DNA from: Sulfuricurvum sp. IAE1 | GTDB lineage: Bacteria; Campylobacterota; Campylobacteria; Campylobacterales; Sulfurimonadaceae | DNA length: 64,000 nt | Direction: 5' to 3' | Assembly: GCF_004347735.1 (NCBI RefSeq) | Contig: NZ_SLTI01000023.1 | Coordinates: 1 to 64,000, forward strand | Shown: positions 42,205-51,162 of the stretch, piece by piece | How the letters are laid out: each line of letters begins with the position of its first letter | Position numbering within the stretch: position 1 is the first letter of the stretch | Position numbers and translations under genes: made by a program | Notes under the pieces: generated by a model | The model's database searches: none | Told to the model about the DNA's origin: nothing | What the model saw: only the letters and a program-made list of their open reading frames with translations

Positions 42205-42656
42205 ATAAGGGCCGCCAGGATCAGAAATTCAACCACCATGTACAGCACCATATGCCAGTCCGCTGCGGGAACGCTCATCAGCAACACGCTATCGGCGATC
42301 CAGACAAAAAGCCAGTAACCCGGATACGCCAAAGCGACGAAAATCGCCGCACGGCACAGCCGGCACTGAACCACCTGTTCTATTTTCGGTATCAGGTAGC
42401 GTATCAGCAACGCAAAAAACAGCAGCGTACTTCCGAACCAGAACCCTTTTTCGGCTTCGAAAATCAGCAACAACGCAGCCGCGAAAATCAATGCGAGCAG
42501 ATCGTGACGGCTGAGTGCCTGGTAATAAGCGAAAAACAAGACCGCAAGCATCGGCGGAAGAAACAGGTACATGCTGCTAAGGCTGATGTAGACCAAAAAG
42601 ACCGCCACCAGCACAAAGCGGTTTACAATGTCTTGATAAGGGAAACTTCGTTGCAT
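42201..42656 (-). CDS. MreD-like inner membrane protein
   Basis: A 151-residue protein with four to five membrane spans (FVLVAVFLVYISLSSMYLFL, PMLAVLFFAYYQAL, LLALIFAAALLLIF, GSTLLFFALLIRYLI, and two near the C-terminus). Its size, topology and position just before mrdA match MreD, the rod-shape protein, but sequence likeness to MreD is too weak for me to assert it. Two ATG starts are possible: 42674 and 42656; both lie inside the upstream acetyltransferase gene. The later one is given and neither has a clear ribosome site. Confidence 0.6.
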   Translation of the reverse strand: MQRSFPYQDIVNRFVLVAVFLVYISLSSMYLFLPPMLAVLFFAYYQALSRHDLLALIFAAALLLIFEAEKGFWFGSTLLFFALLIRYLIPKIEQVVQCRLCRAAIFVALAYPGYWLFVWIADSVLLMSVPAADWHMVLYMVVEFLILAALI

Positions 42657-43087
42657 ACCGGAAAATGTTTGCATTTGATGCAGTCGGCCCAGATTTTGTG
42701 CTCAGGAATCGACTCTTTGGGGATTTCGACAAATCCCAGACGCTCGAAAAAACGCTGCTGGTAAGTCAGCGCCAAAACTTCTTTCAGGCCGAGTTTGCGT
42801 CCCTCTTCGCACGCTTTTTCGACCAGTTCACTGCCGATGTTGCGACCGCGATAATTGGGTTCGATAATCATCGAACGCAGCTCGGCGAGATTGGGAGAGT
42901 GGATATGCAAAGCGCAGAATCCGACGATTTTCCCCTCGTCCATCGCCAGCCAGTACGAACGGATGTTCGTCGCGATTTCATCGTTGCTGCGCGGAAGAAT
43001 CACCCCCGATTCGATTTCGGGCGCGACCAGGTTCTGCATTGCCGGAATATCCCTCAAAGTCGGCTTTTGATAGACGATTGGACTCAT
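42623..43087 (-). CDS. GNAT acetyltransferase, short ArgA-like
   Basis: A 154-residue single GNAT domain. The acetyl-CoA loop is IEPNYRGRNIGSELVEKACEEG (about 77-98, R.xxG.G pattern), preceded by KIVGFCALHIHSPNLAELRSMI and followed by LGLKEVLALTYQQRFFERLGF. The C-terminal WADCIKCKHFPVCNE block with three Cys is typical of short N-acetylglutamate synthase-like proteins outside enterobacteria, so a role in the first step of arginine synthesis is likely but not proven. It overlaps engB by four bases. Confidence 0.75.
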   Translation of the reverse strand: MSPIVYQKPTLRDIPAMQNLVAPEIESGVILPRSNDEIATNIRSYWLAMDEGKIVGFCALHIHSPNLAELRSMIIEPNYRGRNIGSELVEKACEEGRKLGLKEVLALTYQQRFFERLGFVEIPKESIPEHKIWADCIKCKHFPVCNEVSLIKTL

Positions 43088-43695
43088 ATGTTCTCTTTTT
43101 TGAGAATGGCGTAGAGGGTTTCAACCACCGTGCCGACCCCGCGCCGCTTGGAATTGGAGACCATCAACGCCCCGGGAAACCGTTTTTTGAGTTCGGAAAG
43201 TTCTTTTTGGTTGAGTTTATCGATTTTGGTGAAGACTCTCAGAATCGTCTGTTCCGGGGCGCAAATCTGGTCAAGGTATTCGCTGACCGACGCATCGATC
43301 TCCAAATCGGGATGGCGGCAGTCGATGAGGTGGACGAAAACCTTGATCTGTTCCCGCTCGGAGATATAAGCGGTGAGATTGCTTTCCCAGTCGTTTTTGA
43401 GGCTTTTGGCCACCTTCGCGTATCCGAATCCGGGAAGGTCTACGAATTTGGCGTTAAGGCGCTCCTGCGTATCGCGGTCGATAAACACGACATCGAAATA
43501 GTTGATCAAGCGGGTTTTTCCGGGCGTGGCCGATACCTTCGCCAGAGACTTTCGATTGGTAAGGGTGTTAAGGAGCGAACTTTTCCCCGTATTCGAACGC
43601 GCCATAAAGGCGACTTCGTTTTGTTCCTCGTTGGGAGGTGCGAGCTTGATATTCGGCGCCGACGTCAGGAACGAAGCGTCAATGATTTCGATCAT
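43084..43695 (-). CDS. engB: Ribosome biogenesis GTPase EngB (YsxC/YihA)
   Basis: A 203-residue GTPase needed for 50S assembly. G1 is ARSNTGKSSLLNTL (about 33-46), G2 lies in SATPGKTRLINYF, G3 is DLPGFGYAKV, G4 is FTKIDKLNQ and G5 lies near VSNSKRRG. The G1 loop has Thr where GRSNVGKSS is the common form. It is coupled to lptA upstream by four bases. Confidence 0.93.
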   Translation of the reverse strand: MIEIIDASFLTSAPNIKLAPPNEEQNEVAFMARSNTGKSSLLNTLTNRKSLAKVSATPGKTRLINYFDVVFIDRDTQERLNAKFVDLPGFGYAKVAKSLKNDWESNLTAYISEREQIKVFVHLIDCRHPDLEIDASVSEYLDQICAPEQTILRVFTKIDKLNQKELSELKKRFPGALMVSNSKRRGVGTVVETLYAILKKENI

Positions 43696-44183
43696 TTCGC
43701 CTTCGCCTTCGGTTTTTTCTCTTTCTCTTCGAGGGTGAATACCATGATGACCGGCTCGCCTTTGGTACTTTCGGCGACGGCTTCCCCTTTGATCGTGTTA
43801 ACGACGACTTTATCCCCCTGCACGCGACGGAAATCGTCGATGCGGATCAAATCGACTTTTTTGTAAAAATGGTATTCGCTTTCGTTGGGATAATAAACCG
43901 CCGTCTGCGATTTTCCTTTGTAAATCTCTTTGAGCTCGGTGACGATATAAAACGAGACATCCCCTTCCGCGACGTATTTGATCGGTTTGCGCTGCGCGTC
44001 GGTATAAATGGTCACTTTCGACGCGTTGAGGTCGTCCTGGCCTTTGGTCACCTTGACGTTCCCCGTAAAAACGGAAATCCCCTTTTGCTGGTCACCTTTG
44101 AAGTTTTCCGAAACGACTTTGAGCTCCTCGGCGCACAGGGCGAGCAATGAGAACGGAAGTAAAAAAGAAAAAAGTTTGATCAT
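43692..44183 (-). CDS. lptA: LPS transport periplasmic bridge protein LptA
   Basis: A 163-residue exported OstA-like protein that forms the periplasmic LPS bridge. A signal peptide (MIKLFSFLLPFSLLALC) precedes beta-strand repeats: VVSENFKGDQQKGISVFTGN, VKVTKGQDDLNASKVTIYTD, VAEGDVSFYIVTE and QGDKVVVNTIKGEAV, the usual jelly-roll rhythm with GNV and D-x-x-A motifs. A Lys-rich tail ends the protein. It follows lptC by 10 bases, in the standard order. Confidence 0.88.
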   Translation of the reverse strand: MIKLFSFLLPFSLLALCAEELKVVSENFKGDQQKGISVFTGNVKVTKGQDDLNASKVTIYTDAQRKPIKYVAEGDVSFYIVTELKEIYKGKSQTAVYYPNESEYHFYKKVDLIRIDDFRRVQGDKVVVNTIKGEAVAESTKGEPVIMVFTLEEKEKKPKAKAK

Positions 44184-44193
44184 CGATAAATTC

Positions 44194-44703
44194 CTAGTCT
44201 AATTGGTAAATTCCCTGCACCGCATTGGCGGATACGGTTTTACGTTCGGTATCGTAATTGAGTCGGCGCCCGTCAACACGGTTGGCGTTTTGGGTGATGA
44301 CGAAAGAACCTTCCGTACTGATCCGGGATTGTTTCGCGTCGTATTTTCCTTCCTGAGAGCGGAATTCGAGCCCGTCGGCGCGCCGATAATGGACGTTCCC
44401 CTCGACAACAAGAACGTCGTCGCGGTAAAGGGCGGTATCCGAACGGATCGTCTGGAACTGTGTTTTCGTATTATCGCTAAAATTTGCTTGCGTTATCTCA
44501 TAACGATCGTCGAATTTTTTCCCCTCTTTACCTTCGAGGATATGATCGACACCGCGATGGGAAATCTCGTAAAGCGAGAATGAAAAAAGGTGTATTTTGG
44601 GGACTTCGGTATTGTTCTTCTCCCCCTGCGCCGTAGGGGAAAAATAGCCGTACATTCCCATCAGCAGCCCCAACACCAACACGAAAAAAAGGTTGATCGA
44701 CAT
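44194..44703 (-). CDS. lptC: LPS export membrane-anchored protein LptC
   Basis: A 169-residue protein with an N-terminal anchor (INLFFVLVLGLLMGMYGYF) and an OstA-type beta domain (about 35-165): HLFSFSLYEISHRGVDHIL, TKTQFQTIRSDTALYRDDVL, VVEGNVHYRRADGLEFRSQEG and GSFVITQNANRVDGRRLNYD, like LptC. It hands LPS from the LptBFG extractor to LptA. It directly follows kdsC with no gap and precedes lptA. Confidence 0.85.
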   Translation of the reverse strand: MSINLFFVLVLGLLMGMYGYFSPTAQGEKNNTEVPKIHLFSFSLYEISHRGVDHILEGKEGKKFDDRYEITQANFSDNTKTQFQTIRSDTALYRDDVLVVEGNVHYRRADGLEFRSQEGKYDAKQSRISTEGSFVITQNANRVDGRRLNYDTERKTVSANAVQGIYQLD

Positions 44704-45195
44704 TTACAGCCACGGCTCCAGGAATTTTTCCTCTTCGCCGTTAAGGCGGATCGTCTTTTCGATCATTTCGCGCACGCACGCATCGCCTCCGCGCCGTTCA
44801 AGCACGTTCGCGAATGATCGAATATATTCGGATCCGTCGCTTGGGGTATAGGGCTGGGCCACCCAGCGCAGCAATCGGTAATCGTTCAGATCGTCGCCGA
44901 TCGCGGCGACCTCTTCGGATGAAATCCCCAGTTTGTCGCACAATTCACGGGCAACCGCGAGTTTGTCCTTGACCCCCTGGTAAAAATGTTCAATCCCCAG
45001 TTCTTTCGCACGGTGGGCGACGATCGTCGAATCACGCCCCGTAATGATGGCGGCATGGTGGCCGAGTTTCTGCCATGCTTTGATCGCGAACCCGTCTTTG
45101 ACGTTGAAATTTTTCAGTTCGACACCCTCGGAGGTGTAGATGATTTTTCCCTCGCTCAGACAACCGTCAACGTCGAGAATCAGAAGCCGTATCAC
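44704..45195 (-). CDS. kdsC: KDO-8-phosphate phosphatase KdsC
   Basis: A 163-residue HAD enzyme that dephosphorylates KDO 8-phosphate in LPS core synthesis. Motif I is LILDVDGCLSEGKIIY (nucleophile Asp 8, acid Asp 10), motif II is AIITGRDS, and motif III/IV is AAIGDDLNDYRLL. A cap-forming stretch is absent, as in tetrameric KdsC. It overlaps hisB by four bases and precedes lptC/lptA, the usual LPS gene grouping. Confidence 0.93.
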   Translation of the reverse strand: MIRLLILDVDGCLSEGKIIYTSEGVELKNFNVKDGFAIKAWQKLGHHAAIITGRDSTIVAHRAKELGIEHFYQGVKDKLAVARELCDKLGISSEEVAAIGDDLNDYRLLRWVAQPYTPSDGSEYIRSFANVLERRGGDACVREMIEKTIRLNGEEEKFLEPWL

Positions 45196-45764
45196 AGCAC
45201 CCCTTTGGTACTGGGGATACCGGCACGTTCGTTGACGCTAAGTGCGCGGCGCAGGGCCACCGCCAGCGATTTGAACGCCGCTTCGATTATGTGGTGTTTG
45301 TTTTTCCCCCGCTGCATCACGATGTGTGCCGTAATGCCTGCGTTGAACACGACCGCGCGAAAAAACTCTTCGGCCAGTTCGGCGTCGAACCCGCCGATTT
45401 TCCCGCTCACGTCAACCTCGTAGACAAGATAGGGACGGTTGCTCAGATCGATGTCGCAACTCACCGCCGCTTCGTCCATGACGACGACCGCGCTTCCGAA
45501 CCGCTCCACTTTTTCGATCGGGTAAATCGCTTCGCGCAGTGCCTGCCCCAGAACGATCCCGATGTCCTCGACACTGTGGTGGTCATCGATATGGACATCG
45601 CCGACGCACGTCACGTTCAGATCAAACTGCGCGTGTTTGGCAAAACTCTCGAGCATATGATCCAAAAAACCGACTTTGGTCGATACGGCACTTTTGCCTT
45701 CCCCGCGGATCGCGAGCGAAAGGGTGATATCGGTCTCTTTGGTGGTACGCTTTTTTTGGATCAT
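45192..45764 (-). CDS. hisB: Imidazoleglycerol-phosphate dehydratase HisB
   Basis: A 190-residue monofunctional HisB for histidine synthesis. Manganese-binding motifs are KVGFLDHMLESFAKHAQFDL (about 31-50), DVHIDDHHSVEDIGIVLGQAL (about 56-76), FRAVVFNAGITAHIVMQRGKNKHHIIEAAFKSLAVALR (two His/Glu clusters near 130-165). It is not fused to a phosphatase as in E. coli. Its placement in an envelope operon is typical of the phylum. It follows rlpA after one base. Confidence 0.95.
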   Translation of the reverse strand: MIQKKRTTKETDITLSLAIRGEGKSAVSTKVGFLDHMLESFAKHAQFDLNVTCVGDVHIDDHHSVEDIGIVLGQALREAIYPIEKVERFGSAVVVMDEAAVSCDIDLSNRPYLVYEVDVSGKIGGFDAELAEEFFRAVVFNAGITAHIVMQRGKNKHHIIEAAFKSLAVALRRALSVNERAGIPSTKGVL

Positions 45765-45765
45765 C

Positions 45766-46572
45766 CTATTCCCTTATGATAAACGCGCCTTCGAAATAGC
45801 CGCGTGAAATGAAATCGCGCGCTTCGGCCTCACTTTTGAACCCGCCGAGCCAAACGCGAAATAGTCGTTTGTTATTATACTCTGTATCTTTGATAATTGC
45901 GCTGTAGCCGTTGTAACTCGCATACTTTTGCTTGGTCGCCGTTGCCCCTTCAAACCGTTCGAACGACCCGATCTGAACGAAAAAGGAGGTGAGTACCGAT
46001 TCGCGCGGCCCTTTGGCTACGCGCGCCATGTCGATCGTCCGCATTCCTGATGGCTCGAACCCGAGCACTTCGAGGGTGACGGGTGCCGTTCCCGTTTTAT
46101 CCACGCCGATCTGTTGCGCCGCGGCAAACGAGAGGTCGATGATGCGCGTTTCGACGAACGGACCGCGGTCGTTGATCCGTACCACCGTCTGCGCGTCGGT
46201 TCGGGTATTCGTCACCCGCACGACGGTGTTCATCGGAAGGGTTTTGTGGGCGGCGGTCATCGCATACATGTCGTACGCTTCACCGTTGGAAGTCGATTTG
46301 CCGTGAAAATCGGGACCGTACCAGCTGGCTACGCCGCTGAAAGTGTCCCCTACCCGTACGACGGTGGGATAATACTCTTTTCCCATCACGGTATAGGGGC
46401 GCATCGTCGCATGCAATTCGCCGTTTTTCTTGTAGATGTTCGACGAACTCATCGCAAGCTTTTCGGAAGGATATTTCTGAGAAGGCCGGGGCTGGTAGCT
46501 GTAAGAGCCCGTATGGGTGGTACAGCCGCCGATCAGCAGCGCCAGTCCAAACAGCAAAACTTTAATCATCAA
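45766..46572 (-). CDS. rlpA: RlpA septal-ring lytic transglycosylase lipoprotein with SPOR domain
   Basis: A 268-residue lipoprotein: signal and lipobox MMIKVLLFGLALLIGGC, a double-psi beta barrel (about 85-175) with GVASWYGPDFHGKSTSNGEA, HKTLPMNTVVRVTN and RINDRGPFVETRIIDLS, and a C-terminal SPOR domain (about 195-265, FVQIGSFERFEGATATKQKY) that binds naked glycan strands at division sites. It cleaves denuded glycans. It overlaps mltD by 11 bases. Confidence 0.92.
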   Translation of the reverse strand: MMIKVLLFGLALLIGGCTTHTGSYSYQPRPSQKYPSEKLAMSSSNIYKKNGELHATMRPYTVMGKEYYPTVVRVGDTFSGVASWYGPDFHGKSTSNGEAYDMYAMTAAHKTLPMNTVVRVTNTRTDAQTVVRINDRGPFVETRIIDLSFAAAQQIGVDKTGTAPVTLEVLGFEPSGMRTIDMARVAKGPRESVLTSFFVQIGSFERFEGATATKQKYASYNGYSAIIKDTEYNNKRLFRVWLGGFKSEAEARDFISRGYFEGAFIIRE

Positions 46573-47782
46573 CCTTTATCTCCTCACCCTCTTTCAGCAC
46601 ATTCGACACAAACGGGTTTTTTGCTCTGATCTGATCTATCGTCATATTATACAGTTCGGCGACTGAATCGACGGTTTCACCGAGTTTCGCTTTGTGAAAT
46701 TTCGTATTTTTGAGGTACGGTTTATTGATCGGTATCCGGACGTTCCGATTTTTTCCGATATCGGCATCCGATCCGATCATGTTTTCACGCATAATAGCTC
46801 CGCTGGGAACATTGTAACGTTTGGACAGCTGCGCCACCGTTTCGCCTGATTTGACCCGGTGCATCACGAAATAACCTTTGAGGTCGCGCGTACGGAACCG
46901 CTCGCGGAAAACGGGAAGTTTCTCTTTTGGAATATAGATTGGATAGGCCTGCTGGTCGGGGGGAGTCACCCCTTTTTTGAGATGGGTATTGAGACGGACC
47001 AGATTTTTTTTGGGCATTTCAAGCACCGCCGCGATCCGGTCGATCTCTTCCCCCTCGGGCAGATAAACCGTGGCGATCGGGTTATCGTGTTCCTTGCCGA
47101 TCAGGGAATCGTACTCGATTTCGGACAAAAACACCTCGTCGGTCGCCAGAAGGGCAAGTGCGAGTACTTTGCGGAGATAACGGCGGCTTTCGGGTGGGAT
47201 GTAGGCGCGTTTTGGGTCCGCCAGGACGTGTACGTCCGAAGTGCCCGCCTGCCGTATCGCTTTATACAGTTTCCCTTCCCCGCAATTGTAGGCTATCAGG
47301 GCGAGATACCATTTCCCGAACATTTTTTTCAGCGCACTGAGATAAGCGATCGCCGCACGGGTCGATTTGATGTGGTCGCGCCGCTCGTCGACGAACTGGT
47401 TGACCGCCAGCCCGTGCAGCTTCCCCGTCCCCTCCATAAACTGCCACAATCCCGCCGCTCCGCGCGGCGAAGAGGTGCTGACCTCCAACCGCGATTCGGC
47501 AAGCGCGATGAATACGAATTCTTTGGGGAGATCAGACTGCGCGATCAGCGACGTCAGCATCGGGATGAACGTCCCCGCGTTTTCGGTCGAATCGGCAAAT
47601 CCGTTCATGCGGCATTCACGTCGTTTTTGATCGTAAATATCGTGCAGGTAGGGATCGCGGAGAAAAGAGGCGGGAAGGTCGAAGCGTTTGAGTACTTCGA
47701 TCTTCTCCCGGTCGGCAGGATCGAATCCGATTCCATAAAGCCAGAGGGGAACGAACAGCGCCATCACCAGGATTGTTCTCAT
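46562..47782 (-). CDS. mltD: MltD-type lytic transglycosylase with two LysM repeats
   Basis: A 406-residue exported enzyme. Signal peptide MRTILVMALFVPLWLYGIG; SLT catalytic domain (about 90-215) with the catalytic Glu in FVFIALAESRLEVSTSSPRG, AAGLWQFMEGTGKLHGL and WYLALIAYNCGEGKLYKAI; two LysM repeats near the C-terminus (HRVKSGETVAQLSKRYNVPS and HKAKLGETVDSVAELYNMTI) for peptidoglycan binding. The start at 47782 is preferred over 47797 because AGGAGG lies six bases upstream of it. Confidence 0.9.
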   Translation of the reverse strand: MRTILVMALFVPLWLYGIGFDPADREKIEVLKRFDLPASFLRDPYLHDIYDQKRRECRMNGFADSTENAGTFIPMLTSLIAQSDLPKEFVFIALAESRLEVSTSSPRGAAGLWQFMEGTGKLHGLAVNQFVDERRDHIKSTRAAIAYLSALKKMFGKWYLALIAYNCGEGKLYKAIRQAGTSDVHVLADPKRAYIPPESRRYLRKVLALALLATDEVFLSEIEYDSLIGKEHDNPIATVYLPEGEEIDRIAAVLEMPKKNLVRLNTHLKKGVTPPDQQAYPIYIPKEKLPVFRERFRTRDLKGYFVMHRVKSGETVAQLSKRYNVPSGAIMRENMIGSDADIGKNRNVRIPINKPYLKNTKFHKAKLGETVDSVAELYNMTIDQIRAKNPFVSNVLKEGEEIKVDD

Positions 47783-47799
47783 GCGTCCCCTCCTCATCG

Positions 47800-48576
47800 C
47801 TACAACGTCCGAAACAGCAGTTTCGCGTTGGCAGTGGTCAGTGCTTCGACCTCGCCGGGCGGTATCCCCAGAAGTTCGGCCATCTTGTCGGCAACGTATC
47901 GGGTATAGGCGCTCTCGTTACGCGTCCCCCGGTGCGGATGGGGAGTGAGATACGGGCCGTCAGTTTCGATAAGCAGCTTGTCGCGCGGGATTTTCGGCAG
48001 GACATGGAGAAGTTTTTTGGCGTTTTGAAACGTCACCACCCCGCCGATTCCGAAATAAAACCCCTCCTTCGAGAGGCTAAGGAGCTCTTCGTCGGCGTTA
48101 TAGCAGTGCAAAACACCTCCTACTTTCCCGGCATTCTCTTCCAGAAGAAGCACTTTCGCGTCATGGCTGGCGTCACGGATGTGGACGATCAGCGGTTTGC
48201 CGACTTTTCGGGCGAAACGGATCTGCTCCCGGAATACGTGCGCCTGCCGCACTTTTTCGGAGTGTTTTTCCTCCTCTGAACCTTCCAGGCGGAAATAATC
48301 TAGCCCGCATTCGCCGATCGCGACGCATTTGGGATGCGCCGCATAACGGTCAAAATCGACCGATTCGAACGTCTCCATATCGTAGGGGTGAACCCCGACG
48401 GCGAAATAGACGTCATCGTACGCTTCGGAGAGTTCGACCGCACGATCGAGAGTGGAAGGATGGGCTCCGGGGATGATAAAGGCCTCGACACCGGCGTTGC
48501 GGGCCCGCGCGATCATGGCGTCAAAATCCTCGCGATAGCGTTCATCGTCGAGATGGACGTGGGTATCGATTATCAT
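47800..48576 (-). CDS. tatD: TatD-family metal-dependent deoxyribonuclease
   Basis: A 258-residue amidohydrolase-fold nuclease. Metal ligands are visible as IIDTHVHLDDERY (about 2-14), IGECGLDYFRLEG, LIVHIRDASHDAK, VLHCYNADEELL and LIETDGPYLTPHPHRGTRNE. TatD enzymes act on DNA ends and in quality control. It overlaps the recN stop by four bases and is followed by mltD after 17 bases. Confidence 0.92.
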   Translation of the reverse strand: MIIDTHVHLDDERYREDFDAMIARARNAGVEAFIIPGAHPSTLDRAVELSEAYDDVYFAVGVHPYDMETFESVDFDRYAAHPKCVAIGECGLDYFRLEGSEEEKHSEKVRQAHVFREQIRFARKVGKPLIVHIRDASHDAKVLLLEENAGKVGGVLHCYNADEELLSLSKEGFYFGIGGVVTFQNAKKLLHVLPKIPRDKLLIETDGPYLTPHPHRGTRNESAYTRYVADKMAELLGIPPGEVEALTTANAKLLFRTL

Positions 48577-50114
48577 GCGTTCCCCTGCGATCGTTCAAAA
48601 AGTTCACGGGCGAAACGGGTCGCCTCTTCGCTGATGCTCTCGCCGCTGATGATCCGGGCGATCTCTTCGATCCTCTCCTCGGCCGAAAGTTCCCGTACGC
48701 GGCTGTCGCCGTCTTTGTACACGAGAAAATGCTGTTCCCCCATCGACGTGAGCTGCGGCTGATGCGAAATGACGAAAATCTGGTATTTTTTCGAGAGATG
48801 GCGCAGCACTTTGGCAACACTCATCGATTCCTCCCCGCTGAGGTTGGCGTCGATCTCATCGAGCATCAGCACACCCCCTTTTTCCTGCATCGTTTCGACT
48901 CCGAGGGCCAGCAGCGCGAGGCGGAGGCGGTTGAATTCCCCCGAACTGAGCTTATCGAGTTTCGTCCCCGAAAGTCCGAGAAGGGCTTTGTCCCTCCCCA
49001 GCGGATGGGGTTCGGCCGCTTCAAGCTCCAACGTCGCTTCGCGAAGATAGAGCATCGAAAGATAGCCGTTGAGGCTTTCGCGCATAGACGGAAGCTCCGC
49101 GTGCCTCGCATTCGACAGCAGAGCGGCCGTTTCATCCATCTGGCTTTTAAGCGACGCAACGGCGCGGACCAGCTCTTCCTTGGAGTGTTCGATCGTTTCG
49201 TACGACTCAAGCTCACGCGCCTTTTGATCACGATACGAGAGCGCCTCTTCGACGCTGCCGTAACGGCGTTTGATTTCGGCGATCTGCTCGATCCTGTCAA
49301 GCACCTGCTCGACGTCGACCTCTTCGAGCTCGACCATCCGTTCCATCGACGTTTCGAAAACATGACGCAGTTCGTTCATCGCATCGTCGAAAAATGCACT
49401 GTCGGCTTCGAGCAGTGCCAATGCGGCGCTGACGTGCCCCTCGTGTGCAAAAATAGCCTCTGCCTGCGCAATCGCTTTTTCGATCTTCTCTTTTTTCGAG
49501 AGCTGTTTTTTGATCAGGGAGAGTTCCTCGTCTTCGCCGATCCGCGGCGCGATCGCATCGATTTTGGAAATCTCGTAGGCGGCGAACTCTTTAAGCTCCG
49601 AGAGACGCTTTTCCTGATCTTCGATCACCCGCAGTTCGTCGGACAGCTTTTTGTGCTCGGCGTAGCGGGCGGCGTACGTTTCGACGATTCCCCGATACGC
49701 CGGATCACGGGCCGCGATTCTCTCGTCGATCCGTCGCAACAGCGCGGAAGGCTCGAAATCGCTGTAATCTTTGAGACTCAGATGACGCAGATACTCTCCG
49801 CTGATCGCTTCCATCGACGAGCGCGAAGTGCTCTGGGAATTGATGAAATAGCGGGTTTTTTCTTTTTTGACCTGCCGAAAAACGTTGGACGGCTCATTGG
49901 CAATCCCGTACTCCTCTTCGGCGATCTGCCAGCACACGTTCGATTCGCAAATCTGCGCATCGACGTTATCCAGGCCGACCGAAGAGAGGATGGAGCGCAT
50001 CAGGATCGATTTTCCGCTTCCGCTGGGGCCGGTAAACACGACGAGGCCCGGATGAAATTCCATTTCGGCCTCTTTGAACGTCAGAAATTCCTTTAAATAA
50101 AACCGTTCGATCAT
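48573..50114 (-). CDS. recN: DNA repair ATPase RecN
   Basis: A 513-residue SMC-like protein for double-strand break repair. Walker A is VVFTGPSGSGKSILMRSIL (about 26-44), coiled-coil arms occupy about 140-370, the ABC signature is LSSGEFNRLRLALLAL, and Walker B is GGVLMLDEIDANLSGEESM followed by FVISHQPQLTSM. The arms are shorter than in E. coli RecN (553 residues). It is second in the operon, eight bases after nadK. Confidence 0.92.
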   Translation of the reverse strand: MIERFYLKEFLTFKEAEMEFHPGLVVFTGPSGSGKSILMRSILSSVGLDNVDAQICESNVCWQIAEEEYGIANEPSNVFRQVKKEKTRYFINSQSTSRSSMEAISGEYLRHLSLKDYSDFEPSALLRRIDERIAARDPAYRGIVETYAARYAEHKKLSDELRVIEDQEKRLSELKEFAAYEISKIDAIAPRIGEDEELSLIKKQLSKKEKIEKAIAQAEAIFAHEGHVSAALALLEADSAFFDDAMNELRHVFETSMERMVELEEVDVEQVLDRIEQIAEIKRRYGSVEEALSYRDQKARELESYETIEHSKEELVRAVASLKSQMDETAALLSNARHAELPSMRESLNGYLSMLYLREATLELEAAEPHPLGRDKALLGLSGTKLDKLSSGEFNRLRLALLALGVETMQEKGGVLMLDEIDANLSGEESMSVAKVLRHLSKKYQIFVISHQPQLTSMGEQHFLVYKDGDSRVRELSAEERIEEIARIISGESISEEATRFARELFERSQGNA

Positions 50115-50121
50115 ATTCGGA

Positions 50122-50976
50122 TTATTCTCCCCATCCCAGTTTCTCTTTGAGAACCTCGAAATAGTTGAACTCTTTGCGGTGGATCAGATGGGCGCCCGCT
50201 CCGGCGAGTTTGATATGGACGGTGTCGTTTTCAGTGATTTCGATCATATCCTGCCCGTCGATGATGACGAGTGCGCTCGCGTCGGGCGTTTTCATCTCGA
50301 TTTCAAAATGTCCCGGCAGGACGACCGGACGCTGCGTCAGCGAATGGGGGCAGATCGGGGTCAGAGCAAACACCTGCGTAAGGGGGAACAATACGGGCCC
50401 GCCGGCGGAGAGATTGTATGCCGTCGATCCCGTCGGGGTAGATACGACGACCCCGTCCCCGTAATAGGTATTGAAGCTTCTGCCGTCGACATAGGTTTCG
50501 AGCCGGATCATTTTCGAAATCGACGGACGGGTGAGGACGATGTCGTTAAACGCCACGACGTGGGTATCGCCGTTGCGGCCGGTGATCGTTGCCTGCAGCA
50601 TCGCCCTCTCGTCGATACGGAATTCCCCCTCGAGCATCTGCGCGACAAACGTCTCGAGTTCGGCCATGTCAAGATCGGCGAGAAAACCGAGTTTCCCCGC
50701 GTGAATCCCCAAAACTGGCAACTGAAAGCGGTACGAACGCCGCACCGCCGAAATCAGCGTTCCGTCTCCTCCTATCGTCACCAGGAAATCGGCTTTCTTG
50801 CACATGAGATCAAACGGCTGCCCCATAACGCCGATCATCCCGCCGCTGACGTGATCGACGATCACTTCGATGCCGTGCGATTCGAAAATGCGCTTCGCTT
50901 CGTAAAATATCTCGCGAAGCTCGGGGGTGGAGGGGCGAAGAAGGATACCGACACTTTTAATATTAGTTAATTTCAA
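50122..50976 (-). CDS. nadK: NAD kinase
   Basis: A 284-residue enzyme that makes NADP from NAD and ATP or polyphosphate. The GGDG motif is VTIGGDGTLISAVRR (about 87-101), the NAD-binding loop is VVSTPTGSTAYNLSAGGPVL (about 175-194), and FNDIVLTRPSISKMIRLE and DGQDMIEI are conserved. The start is TTG at 50976, matching the family's short N-terminus. It opens the long leftward operon. Confidence 0.94.
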   Translation of the reverse strand: MKLTNIKSVGILLRPSTPELREIFYEAKRIFESHGIEVIVDHVSGGMIGVMGQPFDLMCKKADFLVTIGGDGTLISAVRRSYRFQLPVLGIHAGKLGFLADLDMAELETFVAQMLEGEFRIDERAMLQATITGRNGDTHVVAFNDIVLTRPSISKMIRLETYVDGRSFNTYYGDGVVVSTPTGSTAYNLSAGGPVLFPLTQVFALTPICPHSLTQRPVVLPGHFEIEMKTPDASALVIIDGQDMIEITENDTVHIKLAGAGAHLIHRKEFNYFEVLKEKLGWGE

Positions 50977-51003
50977 GGTATGCCGCCGTCTTTTTTTGCT
51001 TCT

Positions 51004-51031
51004 ATTATAGCCAACTTCGTTAACAGGTCAA
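51004..51031 (-). promoter_or_regulatory. Sigma-70 promoter of the nadK-to-mrdA operon
   Basis: On the minus strand TTGACC (51026-51031) and TATAAT (51004-51009) are separated by 16 bases, which would start transcription near 50997, about 20 bases before the nadK TTG. It is the best consensus promoter I see in the window. All genes down to mrdA overlap or are within about 20 bases of each other, so it probably drives the whole block. Confidence 0.75.
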
Positions 51032-51162
51032 AATACCGCGACAATCTGCCATACAACCCCTCAACATTCACACCGCTTAAATCGGATTTGCATGATACTT
51101 GCCACACTAACGTGCGATAATTCTTCCGACCGAAGCGATATGCACACAAGGAGACAAGGGAG